Shown piece by piece: positions 53,599 to 63,900 of a stretch of 64,000 bases of DNA (within the stretch, counting starts at the first letter, position 1; each line of letters begins with the position of its first letter). A program made the translations under genes and the position numbers. Source of the DNA: Eukaryota sp. TZLM1-RC (Eukaryota; Metamonada: BaSk clade); the NCBI GenBank assembly GCA_040285825.1, contig JAUPSS010000012.1, positions 124,001 through 188,000 of the forward strand, in the 5' to 3' direction. The notes beneath the pieces are model-generated. The model did not search any database, was not told the DNA's origin, and was given only the letters and a program-made list of their open reading frames with translations.

Positions 53599-54009
53599 AG
53601 TTTTTTGGTATTAGTTTTTTGTAATTTATTTTGTTTTATATTCCATCTTTGTTTTTTGTGGGTTATGCACTTTTGTAAACGTTATTGTTATTTTTTTTAA
53701 TTTTTTGGTTATTTGTATTTAACATACCTGCAGATGATTTGTGCTTTAGCTTTACATATATGATAATCTTGAAAAAAGAAATTAAATAAATCTGATTAAT
53801 TATATCAATACCCTTTTATGAATTGCCAAATTTTCTCATAAGTTGAATAGTTTTTTGCGGGAGCCAATTTCGTGTTTGTCTACAACAAAAATACTGTTGG
53901 ACCTGGAAAGGGAACGGTAAAGGTCAATTACCTACAGATAATTTGATAAATCAACTGACACAGTATTTTGGTCTGAAATACTTAGTAGTTTCATTTATAA
54001 TAGACTTTT
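53599..54009. other. Intergenic, no gene recognised
   Basis: T-rich then mixed spacer of about 0.4 kb; nothing recognised. Confidence 0.6.
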
Positions 54010-55300
54010 TTATTGATCTTGCACACTTCGCAAAATAAACTTATAACCAATGGGACGAAATTCATTGAACCAAGATTTCCTCTACAAAACCTTGAGCTGC
54101 TTGCTGTCTAGCTAAAGTTTCTCTAATTCAATTTAAAAACCGAGGTAATCTATTAATAACGGCAAATTGAATCCGAAAGCGCCACAAAAATATCAAATCC
54201 TATCACTGTTTTTGTTGAACTATTTTGTGGTAATAAATCAAAAAAGTTCCTGCTTCTACTGATAGTTTTACGTTTATCGAGAATGGGAAAGCAATAAAAA
54301 CAAGTGGTCTATTTCTACCAACATTAGTGTCTTTGATATCTTTGTCATATTTTCTATGTTTTCTTTTGCTTTTGAAAACAGCACTCACAGGATTAAGTTT
54401 TCTTCTGTGAACCAAAGTATCATTTGCAACATTACATGAGACAAAGTCAACAATAGCTTCAGAATTATCAATCCAATCACAGTATACATCACCTCTATCA
54501 TCAGAACCAAAATTATTCAGAGATAGTGTTTCCTTCAGCAGAGACTCTTTGATACACAATATCCTTGCAGTTTGTGCCATATTGAAAACAGTGTCTCTAA
54601 CAGCATCATGTAATGAAGAACGATAAGTTATCAATTTAGAACAAATCAGAGCATGGCGCAAAGTGAGTTGAGGTGAATTCGAACAAATACATTTTTCTCT
54701 TGATAATAATTGATTAATGGGGATATTCAAATATAACCTCATTTTTGTTACAAATGCTTCATTAGTGGCACACAATCCAAATCTTCGTGGTACAATGGTT
54801 ACAAAAAGTGAAGAATATGATGACTTGTTTTCACAAAAACCCTTCTCCAATAACAATGAGTGAAGATCTTGATTTAAAACAGCCGAGCTGCATATTGAGG
54901 GTCTTTGCTCGTGAGATTGCGACATACAATGTAAAAGTAATGAGATTTATTACGAAGAGGAATTGTATTCTCTCTTCTTAAACTAATAGGCGGGATACTA
55001 ATAAACTATATAATTAAACTATAATTACTATTCAAGACTAACAATATATTATCATAAAGATCATTTTCATACATTCCAGTCAATCGTTTTTGTAGTGTTC
55101 GAAGAGTGTACTTCAAATTTTAAACATTCTTTTCTGGAATATTGCCATTGAATGATTGGGGAAAATATCGACCCCATTTTTTTACATCTATTTTTGAAAT
55201 TGCTTCATTTAATGCAACAGCAGTGGAACTTTGCGTTGACACTAATAAATCCTCCCAATCGGCAAATCTTTCGGAAAACTCAACAATTGCATTCATTTAT
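54010..55300 (-). mobile_element. LINE-B copy, 5'-truncated, with a solo-LTR-like insertion
   Basis: The minus strand reads from the FSERFADWEDLL segment (about 55300) to the 3' end near 54010. The ORF at 54203-54925 retains NICSSAVLNQ... through YCDWIDNSEAIVDF. It is interrupted at 54896-55043 by a 148-bp insertion. Several frameshifts lie near the 3' end. Confidence 0.85.
54896..55043. mobile_element. Solo-LTR-like 148-bp insertion
   Basis: It begins TGAGGGTC and ends GACTAACA (TG...CA, partly inverted ends) and is flanked on both sides by ATAT (54892-54895 and 55044-55047). Removing it with one ATAT restores the LINE-B sequence GCTGCATATATTAT. This is what a solo LTR with a 4-bp duplication looks like. 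No matching internal element is in the window. Confidence 0.7.
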
Positions 55301-55801
55301 CCAATATAACTTTAAAATAACATGTTATTGATATTATCAAAATTTTGATTAATTCAGCATATTAAAAACAAAATCAGAATATTTAGTCACTATATTTTGT
55401 AATCTTTCATATGTTGATGATATTGATTTTTGCTCTAACTTTCTCAATGTTTCAATTATATTGCAACAAGCCACTTTGAAAAAAGCTCCCGATTTACTGA
55501 GATGTTGATTTGGTCACTCTGATGATTTGATTATTGGTGATAAACTGCGATGTCAGAAGGACAAGAGCTGGTTGAACATTTGATGTAGACAATTGAAAGT
55601 TATTCACTTCCACATCCAACCATATTTCAAAGGGACTTGACTATTCTATCTAAAATCATAGTTGAAAAAGAGGAATTGGTCACATGCATGAAGTCAATGA
55701 AGAATTCTCAAAAATGATAGAATTATGTCCTTCCTCAACATATAACCATTTAACTTAAAACCTGGCTGAACCGCGGTCATTGCTTCTATTCTTTCTTGTT
55801 G

Positions 55802-56428
55802 ATGCCTGAATCAGTTTCTGATTCTAATGGAGTCAAAAGAAAGAATGATAGACAACAAGAAGCTCAAGACATCCTTTCCACCTCTCCTCCTCAACCTCTT
55901 CTCTCTTCATTTTTGGACAAAAAAAATTCTGATCAAGAATTTTTAGACAATCACGATGAAAAAAAAGTTTGTTCAAAAACAAAGCCACGCTCCTACAGAT
56001 GCTCAAAGTGTCGACAACAGGGACATAATGCTCGAACATGCCCCAATGTTGGAAAAAATGATGCGGCAAATTCTGAAACAAAATGTAAAAGAAAATTTAT
56101 TAGAAGGAAAGAGTCTAAGGTAGAACCCATAAATAATGCTCCACAAGTTGTTGCAAAACCAGTTAGCAATCGATTGAAGCACAAAACTTGCAACACTTGT
56201 GGTATTTCTTTTAGAAAAAATGCAAAAGGAAAAACTTCTGATCGCTGCTTGAAATGCCGCATAGTTGATAACTACCATCCTCCTATAAGAATACCTCAAG
56301 AAATTCATCCGACCAAATGCAATGAATTTGCTTTCGTTTTTCAAAGATTTTTGGATCAATTATGTAAAGGAAAGTATGCTATCAATAATATTTGGGAATT
56401 TTTTTGGTTCTTTTTGTCCTCCTTTTGA
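55802..56428 (+). pseudogene. LINE-B N-terminal zinc-knuckle frame
   Basis: From the ATG at 55802 the frame encodes a Ser/Pro-rich start, a CCHC knuckle (CSKCRQQGHNARTC), a basic linker and a CxxC...CxxC pair (CNTCGIS...CLKC). It ends prematurely because a T run after GGGAA has one T more than the copy at 42.5 kb; the continuing frame is at 56322-56864 (IFGNFFGSFCPPFEQNF). Confidence 0.8.
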
Positions 56429-56735
56429 ACAAAATTTCGTTAATATTTCCGAAGATTTAACTAATATAGCACCGAGAAATCAGTCATCCGAGAAATTAAG
56501 TAAAATTTTTGAAGACAAATGCTTTGACAACAAATGGTCCAAGGCTTTGTCAGCTTTAAGTCCCGGAGTCAAAGCACCAAACAATGAAAATACAATAGAA
56601 AAACTGAAAATTCTTCATCCTTATGAAGACCCTATAATGGATCAAAATTTTTACGGCACATACTGGGAAAATTATCCATTGATGCCATCAGAAGTTTTTT
56701 CGGTTATCAAAAAGAGACCTCGTGGTAAGTCTGCC

Positions 56736-56931
56736 GGACTTTCTGGTATTACTATTGATCATGTAAAAGCCGCGATTATTTCTTCAGAAGATTGCCTTGG
56801 TTTATTGACTAAATTTTTCAACCAAATATTATCTGACTTTCTGGTATTAATATTGATCATTTAAAAGCCGCAATTATTTCTTCAGAGGATTGTCTTGGTT
56901 TATTAACCAAATTTTACAACAAAATATTGAC
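56736..56931 (+). repeat. 98-bp tandem duplication inside LINE-B
   Basis: The segment from CTTTCTGGTATTACTATTGA to AACCAAATATTAT occurs twice with a 98-bp period and a few mismatches (for example GCCGCGATT and GCCGCAATT). Other copies have a single unit. The unit boundary disrupts the reverse-transcriptase frame. Confidence 0.85.
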
Positions 56932-58474
56932 TGGACAACTCAGATACCCAGAAGAATTAAGAAGTTCTCGTTTGACTGCACTTGTCAAAAATTCAAAAAT
57001 GGATGTTCGTCCTATTGCAGTCTCTGAGAGCTTACACAATATTTTTTCTGCGTGTTGCTTAAGCAGGTTCAATGAAAAAGCTAAAAAGATTTTATTACCC
57101 TTTCAATATGGTATAAATACTACAGATGGAGTCTCTTCAGCGATTTTTGCTACTGATGTCTTATTTCGTCAAAATGAATTCAATGTTTGCATGTCATTGG
57201 ATTTTAGTAATGCTTTCAATTCACTAAGTCGTCGCAGTATCCATGGTGCTCTATTGCAATATATGCCGGAATTAATACCATATTTTCAATCAACTTATTG
57301 CACATATTCTAATTTCCTTTTTGGTAACAACATTTTGAGTTCATCAAGTGGCGTAAAGCAAGGAGATCCGTTAGGACCTCTTTTGTTTTGTTTGGCCATC
57401 CATCCTATTCTACTGCAAATTCAAGAGATGTTTCCTTCACTAAAAATGATTGCATATATGGATGATGTTGTGCTTATTGGTGATTTAAATATTGTGAAAC
57501 AAGCAACTGTATGTTTTAAAGAATTATTTGCCAAAATTGGTCTCCGACTTAATTTACTTAAATGTGTTTTGTTATCGAATTCTCCAGTTTCCACAATAGT
57601 TGATGATATTGAAATTCAAGCCAAATTATATTCAATTGATGCTGTTCGTCATTCGGGTTCGTTTTTAGGAAATAATGATGAAATTACCAAACAATTGTTA
57701 GAAAAGTTGAACTCAATTTCTGACAAAATTGACCGAATGATGAATTTAGATATAAAAAAACACATCAAATTTACCATTATAAGACTGTGTTTCAGTTCCA
57801 ATTTTAATCATATATTTCGATCAACAAATCCTCTCGTCACTAGACCTTTGGCTCAAAAGTTTAATGAGTTACGTGCAAAAGTTCTGTCTCAATTACTGGG
57901 ATGTAAAATATTTCAAATTCCAGATCATGCTTACCTTAGTCCACATTATGGTGGTTTAGGGTGGACGAAGGCTTCTATTCTTACCTCATGTGCTTTTGTT
58001 GGTGGATGCAGAAATGCAATCTTTGAGTTTTCCGAAAGATTTGCAGATTGGGAAGATTTATTGATGACAACGCAAAGTTCCACTGTTTTTGCATTAAATG
58101 AAGAAATTTCAAGACTTGATGTAGAAAAATGGGGTCGATGTTTTCCCCAATCATTCAATGGCAATATTCCAGAAAAAAATGTTTTAAATTTGAAGTACAC
58201 TCTTCGAACATTACAGAAACGATTGACTGGAATGTATGAAAAAGATCTTTATAATAATATATGCAGCTCGGCTGTTTTAGATCAAGATCTTCACTCATTG
58301 TTATTGGAAAAGTGTGTTTGTGAAAACAAGTCGTCAGATTCTTCACTTTTTGTAACCATTGTACCACGAAGATTTGGATTGTGTGCCACTAATGAAGCAT
58401 TTGTAACAAAAATGAGATTATATTTGAACATCCCCATTAAATATTTTTTTTATTTATTGAATTTGCACACTTAA
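56927..58474 (+). pseudogene. LINE-B reverse transcriptase frame
   Basis: This 515-codon frame has the conserved blocks RPIAVSESLHNIFS, CMSLDFSNAFNS, SSGVKQGDPLGPLLFCLAI, and IAYMDDVVLIG (active site, ATG of MDD at 57458), then the thumb-like and HYGGLGWTKASILTSCAFVGG segments. It stops in the antisense mini-insertion at 58441. The order agrees with non-LTR retrotransposon reverse transcriptases. Confidence 0.9.
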
Positions 58475-58521
58475 TTAAATTAACTCAATACTAATCGGAC
58501 GACTATCATTGAACCTATTAA
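58441..58521 (-). mobile_element. Ultra-short antisense LINE-B 3' end, 7-bp TSD
   Basis: About 75 bp here are the reverse complement of the 3' end of LINE-B (compare 59160-59235), including the ATTGAATTTGCACACTTAAT tail signal. CCATTAA flanks it at 58434-58440 and 58522-58528; removing it restores the host frame. It is an extremely 5'-truncated insertion into a member of its own family. Confidence 0.85.
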
Positions 58522-58608
58522 CCATTAACCAGTTATTATTAAAAGAAAAATGTATTTGTTCGAATTCACCTCAACTCACTTTGCGCCATGCTCTGAATTG
58601 CTTGTTTA

Positions 58609-59187
58609 TTGATAACTTATCGTTCTTCATTACATGATGCTGTTAGAGACACTGTTTTCAATATGGCACAAACTGCAAGGATATCGTGTATCAAAGAGCC
58701 CCTGCTGAAGGAAACACTTTCTCTGAATAATTTAGGTTCTGATGATAGAGGTGATGTATACTGTGATTGGATTGATAATTCTGAAGCTATTGTTGACTTT
58801 GTCTCATGTAATGTTGCAAATGATACTTTGGTTCACAGAAGAAAACTTAATCCTGTGGCTGCTCTGGATTTTAAAGCAAAAGAGAAACATAGAAAATATG
58901 ATAAAGATATTGAAGAGGCAAATCTCGATAGAAATACACAGCTGGTTTTTATTGCTTTCCCATTTTCGATAAATGGAAGATTATCAGATGAAGCAGAAAC
59001 TTTTTTGGATGACTTCCAAAAAATGGTGCAAGAAAAAACAATGAAAAGATTTGATACTTTTTTATGGCGTTCACGGATTCAATTTGCCATTATTAATAGA
59101 TTTCCGCGGTTTTTCAATCGAATAAGAGAAGCTTTAGCTAGACAGCAAGCAGATCAAGATTTTGTAGAGGAAATCTTGGTTCAATGA
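58609..59187 (+). pseudogene. LINE-B endonuclease-like C-terminal frame
   Basis: The frame covers HDAVRDTVFNMAQTARISCIKEPLL, DDRGDVYCDWIDNSEAIVDFVS and the C-terminus ending DFVEEILVQ. RGD...VDF is placed like the PD...D core of restriction-like endonucleases of R2-type LINEs, after a CxC...HxxxC segment. The first codons are non-ATG, as it is the continuation of the upstream frame. Confidence 0.75.
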
Positions 59188-59504
59188 TAGTCGTCCCATT
59201 AGTATTGAGTTAATTGAATTAAGTGTGCAAATTCAATAAATATATTATTTGTTCTGCAAATATTTGTACAAATTTCCTTTATTTTACCTTCTATTGACAG
59301 CAAACTCTGAAATCAACCCATAATTCGGTGATAAAAAAATAAATTAAGCTGCGTAACAATTGCTTCACAGATATTATAAGACCTAACATTTATCAACTGA
59401 TAACTGCTATTTGAACATGTATGCATTCTAAATACAAAAGTTTATGATACAGTGTTAGGAATTCACACAACACATCTAGTTCGTAAAGTGTTCACCAAGC
59501 AATC

Positions 59505-59678
59505 TTACTCCTTCTGTGTAAGTCTATCAAAAAAGTCACGAGCAAAAGCCAGTGGATCCTCAGGTTTCTCTGTGAGAACATTGGTCACAAGATCTTTCAG
59601 GCAACGTTGGAATTCAGGATGCGATGCAAAGTACTTCTCAGATTCAATGCGTTCCTGGACCTGTTCAGATTTATCCAT
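59505..59678 (-). CDS. Small RIIa/DPY-30-like domain protein
   Basis: I start at the ATG at 59676-59678 (MDKSEQVQERIESEKYF), giving 57 residues. YFASHPEFQRCLKDLVTNVLTEKPEDPLAFARDFF matches the two-helix dimerisation fold of PKA regulatory subunit RIIa and DPY-30-like proteins, in which the helices dock amphipathic peptides, often in cilia or chromatin complexes. The whole protein is essentially this domain. It is divergent from NIFK with 112 bp between starts. Small but convincing. Confidence 0.75.
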   Translation of the reverse strand: MDKSEQVQERIESEKYFASHPEFQRCLKDLVTNVLTEKPEDPLAFARDFFDRLTQKE

Positions 59679-59790
59679 GTGGAAGTAGAGGTTAAAGAGG
59701 CGATTGGCTTTTAATTTCTGAATTCTGAATTCTGAATTCAAAATCCACCACATCCCAGATCACTCCTTCACAACTGTGTACATTTAGCCG
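59679..59790. promoter_or_regulatory. Bidirectional promoter region
   Basis: A 112-bp gap between the start codons of the RIIa-like gene and NIFK contains the tandem TCTGAATTCTGAATTCTGAA and the TAGCCG immediately before the NIFK ATG. Confidence 0.45.
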
Positions 59791-60321
59791 ATGTCCAGCG
59801 ATTCTTCATCAGATTCAGATCATGACTTCACAGAAGCACCAATCTTAGCTATTAAACCTAAGACTCAAAAGCCTAAGCGTGGAATAATATACCTTGGCCA
59901 CATTCCACATGGTTTTTATGAACCTCAGATGAAGAAGTTCTTTTCACAGTACGGAGAAGTCCTCAGAGTTCGTGTTTGCCGCAGTAAATACACAGGGGCA
60001 TCTAAAGGTTATGCATTCATTGAATTCAAGGATCCTGATGTCGCTCCTATAGTGGCTGAGGCTATGGATGGATACATTCTATCTCATCGCATACTTCGGT
60101 GCTCAGTTGTTCCTCCTGAAAAACACCACCCCAAATTATTCAAGGGTGCTCCAGCAAAGCGACATGGACCTTCTCGTCAAGAATTACATGCCCAGAAAGT
60201 GAATCGCACATACACCCCTGAAGAAAAGGAAAAAAGACGGCAAAAACTGAGACAAAAGGACGCTGCTAGGGAGGAGAAACTGGCCGCTGCTGGGATTAAC
60301 TTTGAATTTGCCAAGTATTGA
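59791..60321 (+). CDS. NIFK: NIFK/Nop15-like nucleolar RNA-binding protein
   Basis: NIFK (yeast Nop15) is an RRM protein of 60S ribosome assembly. The 176-residue protein starts at ATG 59791. An acidic, serine-rich N-terminus is followed by one RRM at about 30-110: RGIIYLGHIPHGFYEPQMKKFFSQYG (RNP2 region), SKGYAFIEF (RNP1), then CSVVPPEKHHPKLFKGA, which is specific for this family. The C-terminus is a basic helix (EEKEKRRQKLRQKDAAREEKL). No intron. Confidence 0.93.
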   Translation: MSSDSSSDSDHDFTEAPILAIKPKTQKPKRGIIYLGHIPHGFYEPQMKKFFSQYGEVLRVRVCRSKYTGASKGYAFIEFKDPDVAPIVAEAMDGYILSHRILRCSVVPPEKHHPKLFKGAPAKRHGPSRQELHAQKVNRTYTPEEKEKRRQKLRQKDAAREEKLAAAGINFEFAKY

Positions 60322-60960
60322 TTAGTTTTTGTTTTTGTTATAGTTTTTGAATTAGTTTTTGTTTTAAACTGTATTTACTTAAAAAGATAATTTCAGGATC
60401 TTGTTTCCATGATATTTAATCAAAAAAACATCGAATCATTTGAATGTGGTCATTGTACACTTATCAATAACACAACACAATTGAGGAACAGGGTTACTTT
60501 ACTGCAACAGGGTCACATTCATACATGTAGTCCCATAAATAGCAATGTTGAGAGTTATAGCATGGACATGATGTTGAATGGACTTGCACCACTAACCTAT
60601 CTATATATACACTACAGACTATGGACGAATGCCTACCAGAATGTTGTAAAAGGAGTAACAGAGCATACAACTAACGGCTTGTTAAATGAAAAGTGTATCT
60701 ACAACTCGAGCCATCAAGAAACATGCTTGACAGCAGACACGTTGTAGAGGATCCAGACCTTCTCTGATGCCACTTCGAGAACCTATCAATAACTCGAGTG
60801 AAAAAGGGGAAGGGCGACTAACTAATGATGATATTTTTTTGACTTTTCTTTTAATTCCAATGTGAGACTTCATTCAAGTTCTGAATATATAACACAGGCA
60901 TCAAAGTTCTGTTCATTTATGTTTTCCGAAACCCCTTTTGCAACTACTGTAGCTTGTTTG
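60322..60960. other. Intergenic, no gene recognised
   Basis: The 112-codon frame at 60409-60747 has no recognisable features and starts soon after the NIFK 3' end; I regard it as chance. Confidence 0.5.
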
Positions 60961-63900
60961 TTTAAAAATCTTTATTCACACTTAAACATAACATAACGCC
61001 CAAGCAAAGATTCTACCCATCAGATCAAGCTCATCCCCTTCACTTCTCCACTCTCCCCACCCTTCATGCTATGCTCGAACTTCTTCTCAAAAAAATTTGA
61101 AAATTTTTAAAGAAGATTTTTTGCCTTTGTGTGATGCCCCTGATATTATGTCTGAAAAAGTGCAAAAAACAAGACAAACCTGTTCCAAATGTGGCAAGGT
61201 TGGTCATAACATTAGAAAATGTCCTGATATTATTACCGAAAAAATGAGACTGAAAACCGATATTTCTATTGTTAATAGTTTGCAAACGCCATCCAAACTG
61301 AATCTTCCTCCTGTTCCCAATGTTTCTGCTGATGATGTTTATTATGATTTAAATATTGATCAAACTCATTTACCAAAAACTGTTGCTCCTGATCCTACTG
61401 ATAATGTCTTGAAACATAATTGTCCTTTTTGCAAAAAGTTCCTCTCTAATTCTTCTAATGGTCGCCCTCTCTTGTTTTGTTTTGACTGTCAAACAGGTGA
61501 TTCTCTTCGTGCACCTGTTAAAATTCCTGTAGAGGTGAGTCCTGCCAGTACTGTTCCTATGTCAATGGAAATGCGTTCTTTTTCTTCGCAATTGAAATTA
61601 AACAAATGGAACATAACAAGATTTTGGAAATTCTTTGCCAAAAAGAATAAGAAGAAAATTAATTACAAACCAAAACAGAGAAAAGCTAATTCATCTTTTC
61701 AAGCAAAAAAATTGTTTTTGAGAGGTAGATATGGAAGCAGATTAAAAAATATTTTTTCGGGAAAACTGGCTGATAACAATCTCGCAACTGTTGAAAAATT
61801 GAAATCCCTCCATCCAACTGAAAATTTTTGCCCCAGTAAGCCTTCTATTTGTCAATATTGGCTCGAAAATCCATTTCAGCCTCAAGAAGTATTGAATGCC
61901 GTTGCCAAATTACCAAAAGGAAAAGCTGCTGGTCCTTCAGGCATTTCCTTTGATTTGTTGAAAATTGCCTGTAAAAATGCTCCTGAAATTGTTGAGGATC
62001 TTGCTTCCTATTTTCAAAATTTAATGTGTTTGAATTATGTTCCTCCGCCTGAATTGACTGCTGCCCGTTTAGTTGCTTTAGTTAAACCTGGTAAAGGTGA
62101 CAAACCTGATGGAGTTAGACCAATTGCTATTGGAGAGTCATTAACCAGATTGCTTTGTTCGCTTATTTTTAACAGAATTTCTACTAAAGCAAAGGATCAT
62201 TTGAAGCCTTTCCAATTTGGTATAAAAACTGTTGAGTGTGCTTCTGTTGCTTCAATGACTTCAGATGTTTTTTTCAATAGTCAACAACATCAATATATTT
62301 TCAATTTGGATTTCAAAAATGCTTTCAATTCTGTGAAACGTAATTGTATTTTTGATTCGCTTCTTCAAGATTTTCCAGAACTTTCTGCATATTTTTATTT
62401 ATTTTATGGAAAAAAATCAGACTTAATTTTTGACTCCTTTACCCTTGAATCTTCTTCTGGTGTGAAACAAGGTGATCCTCTTGGCCCTTTGCTGTTTTGT
62501 TTGGCTATTCATATTATTATTAAAATGACACAACAAGATTTTCCTGATTTGCGCATTGTTGCCTTTATGGATGACATTTCTATTATTGGTTCTTTTGAAA
62601 GCATTTCTATGGTCTCTGAAGACATTGCGGCGAAATACAAAGAAATTGGATTATCTTTGAACCCATCTAAATGTCTCTTGATTGGTAGAGGAAAACAATC
62701 TTTGATGTTTGGTAAAGCTCAGATTCCTTTTATCAATTATGACCAACAAGCTTTTAAGTTTCTTGGATGTTGGCTTGGCAATTTGGATGAAATTTATTCC
62801 CAGTTAAACAATTTATTGGAGAAGTTTGACAAGGATCTTAGTTTTATTGCTGAATGTGACAATGAGAAACACATCAAATTTTTTATTTTAAAAATCTGTT
62901 ATTCTGGAAAATTCACTCATATTTTAAGGTCAACTCCCCCATCGGTATCTCTCAATTTTTGCAGATCTTTTAACAAACTTCGAGTCAAATTTTTTTCTTC
63001 TTTATTTAGAAGTAAATGAATCTTTAATTCGAAGTCATGTATTTTGTTCAGCAGATTTGGGTGGAATGGGATTCACCAAATCTTCGATTCTGTGTAAAGC
63101 AGCATTTTTGGGAGGTGGTAAAAATTTTGTTTTTGAATTTTTCCAAAGGTTCCCTTTTGATGTTCATCTGATCAATGGTGAATCAAATTTTTACTTGAAT
63201 CAACTGGAATTTGAATTAGAAAATTTGCCTAGTGATATCTGGATTCAGTGTTTTCCTCAAAATGTGCAAGAAATTCCCACCCGATCACTTCCAAATTTAC
63301 GTTTTTTGCTTGAAAAAGCTTCAGCACCATCTGGTTAAATTATATGAAGTCTTGGATTATGAAGTAAGACTTGGCTTGGCCAAAACTAAAAATCCCGCTT
63401 TCGGTAATTTTTTAAAGGATAGTCGTGATAGTTCAGCTGCTGCTTTAGTAACTCAAGTTCCCTCTGTTTATGGACTTTTGTTAAAAAACAATGAATGGCT
63501 TCTAAACATGCGTTTTCGTTGTTTTCTGTGGCCAAACAATTTGCCCAATCATTTAACTTGTAAATGTGGTAAACCTCTTTTGTTTACTCATCTTTTGAAC
63601 TGTAAACATTTCATTACGTTTAGAAGCAAAGTGTATAATAACGTCAGGGACCAAATTTATGTAATGTGCAAATCATATCGAGTAGATTCCTTTTTAGTAC
63701 CGCTGTTATCAAAATTAATTCTTGATGATCCCAATATTGATAGTACGCGTTACAACAGAGCTTCTATGGGTTTGACTAGAGGTGATCTAGTTGTTCCTGG
63801 TTTAAATGGTAGTTTTACTATTTTGGACGCCATGTCTATTGACCCTTGTAATTCCTCTAACGAACATCTCATTAACTCGGATGTAAATAATCCTCTTCTT

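Larger units (their letters stand above)
55560..59245 (+). mobile_element. LINE-B, most complete copy
   Basis: This copy shows the full gene order: zinc knuckles, reverse transcriptase, Cys-His segment, endonuclease-like region, then the 3' tail ending TTCAATAAATATATT. It is broken by a T-run frameshift near 56405, a 98-bp tandem duplication at 56736-56931, and an 80-bp antisense mini-insertion at 58441-58521. The 5' boundary is approximate. Confidence 0.88.

Noticed and set aside
60409-60747. 112-codon frame after NIFK
   Set aside because: Non-conserved composition, no motif, and it begins within the likely 3' UTR of NIFK.
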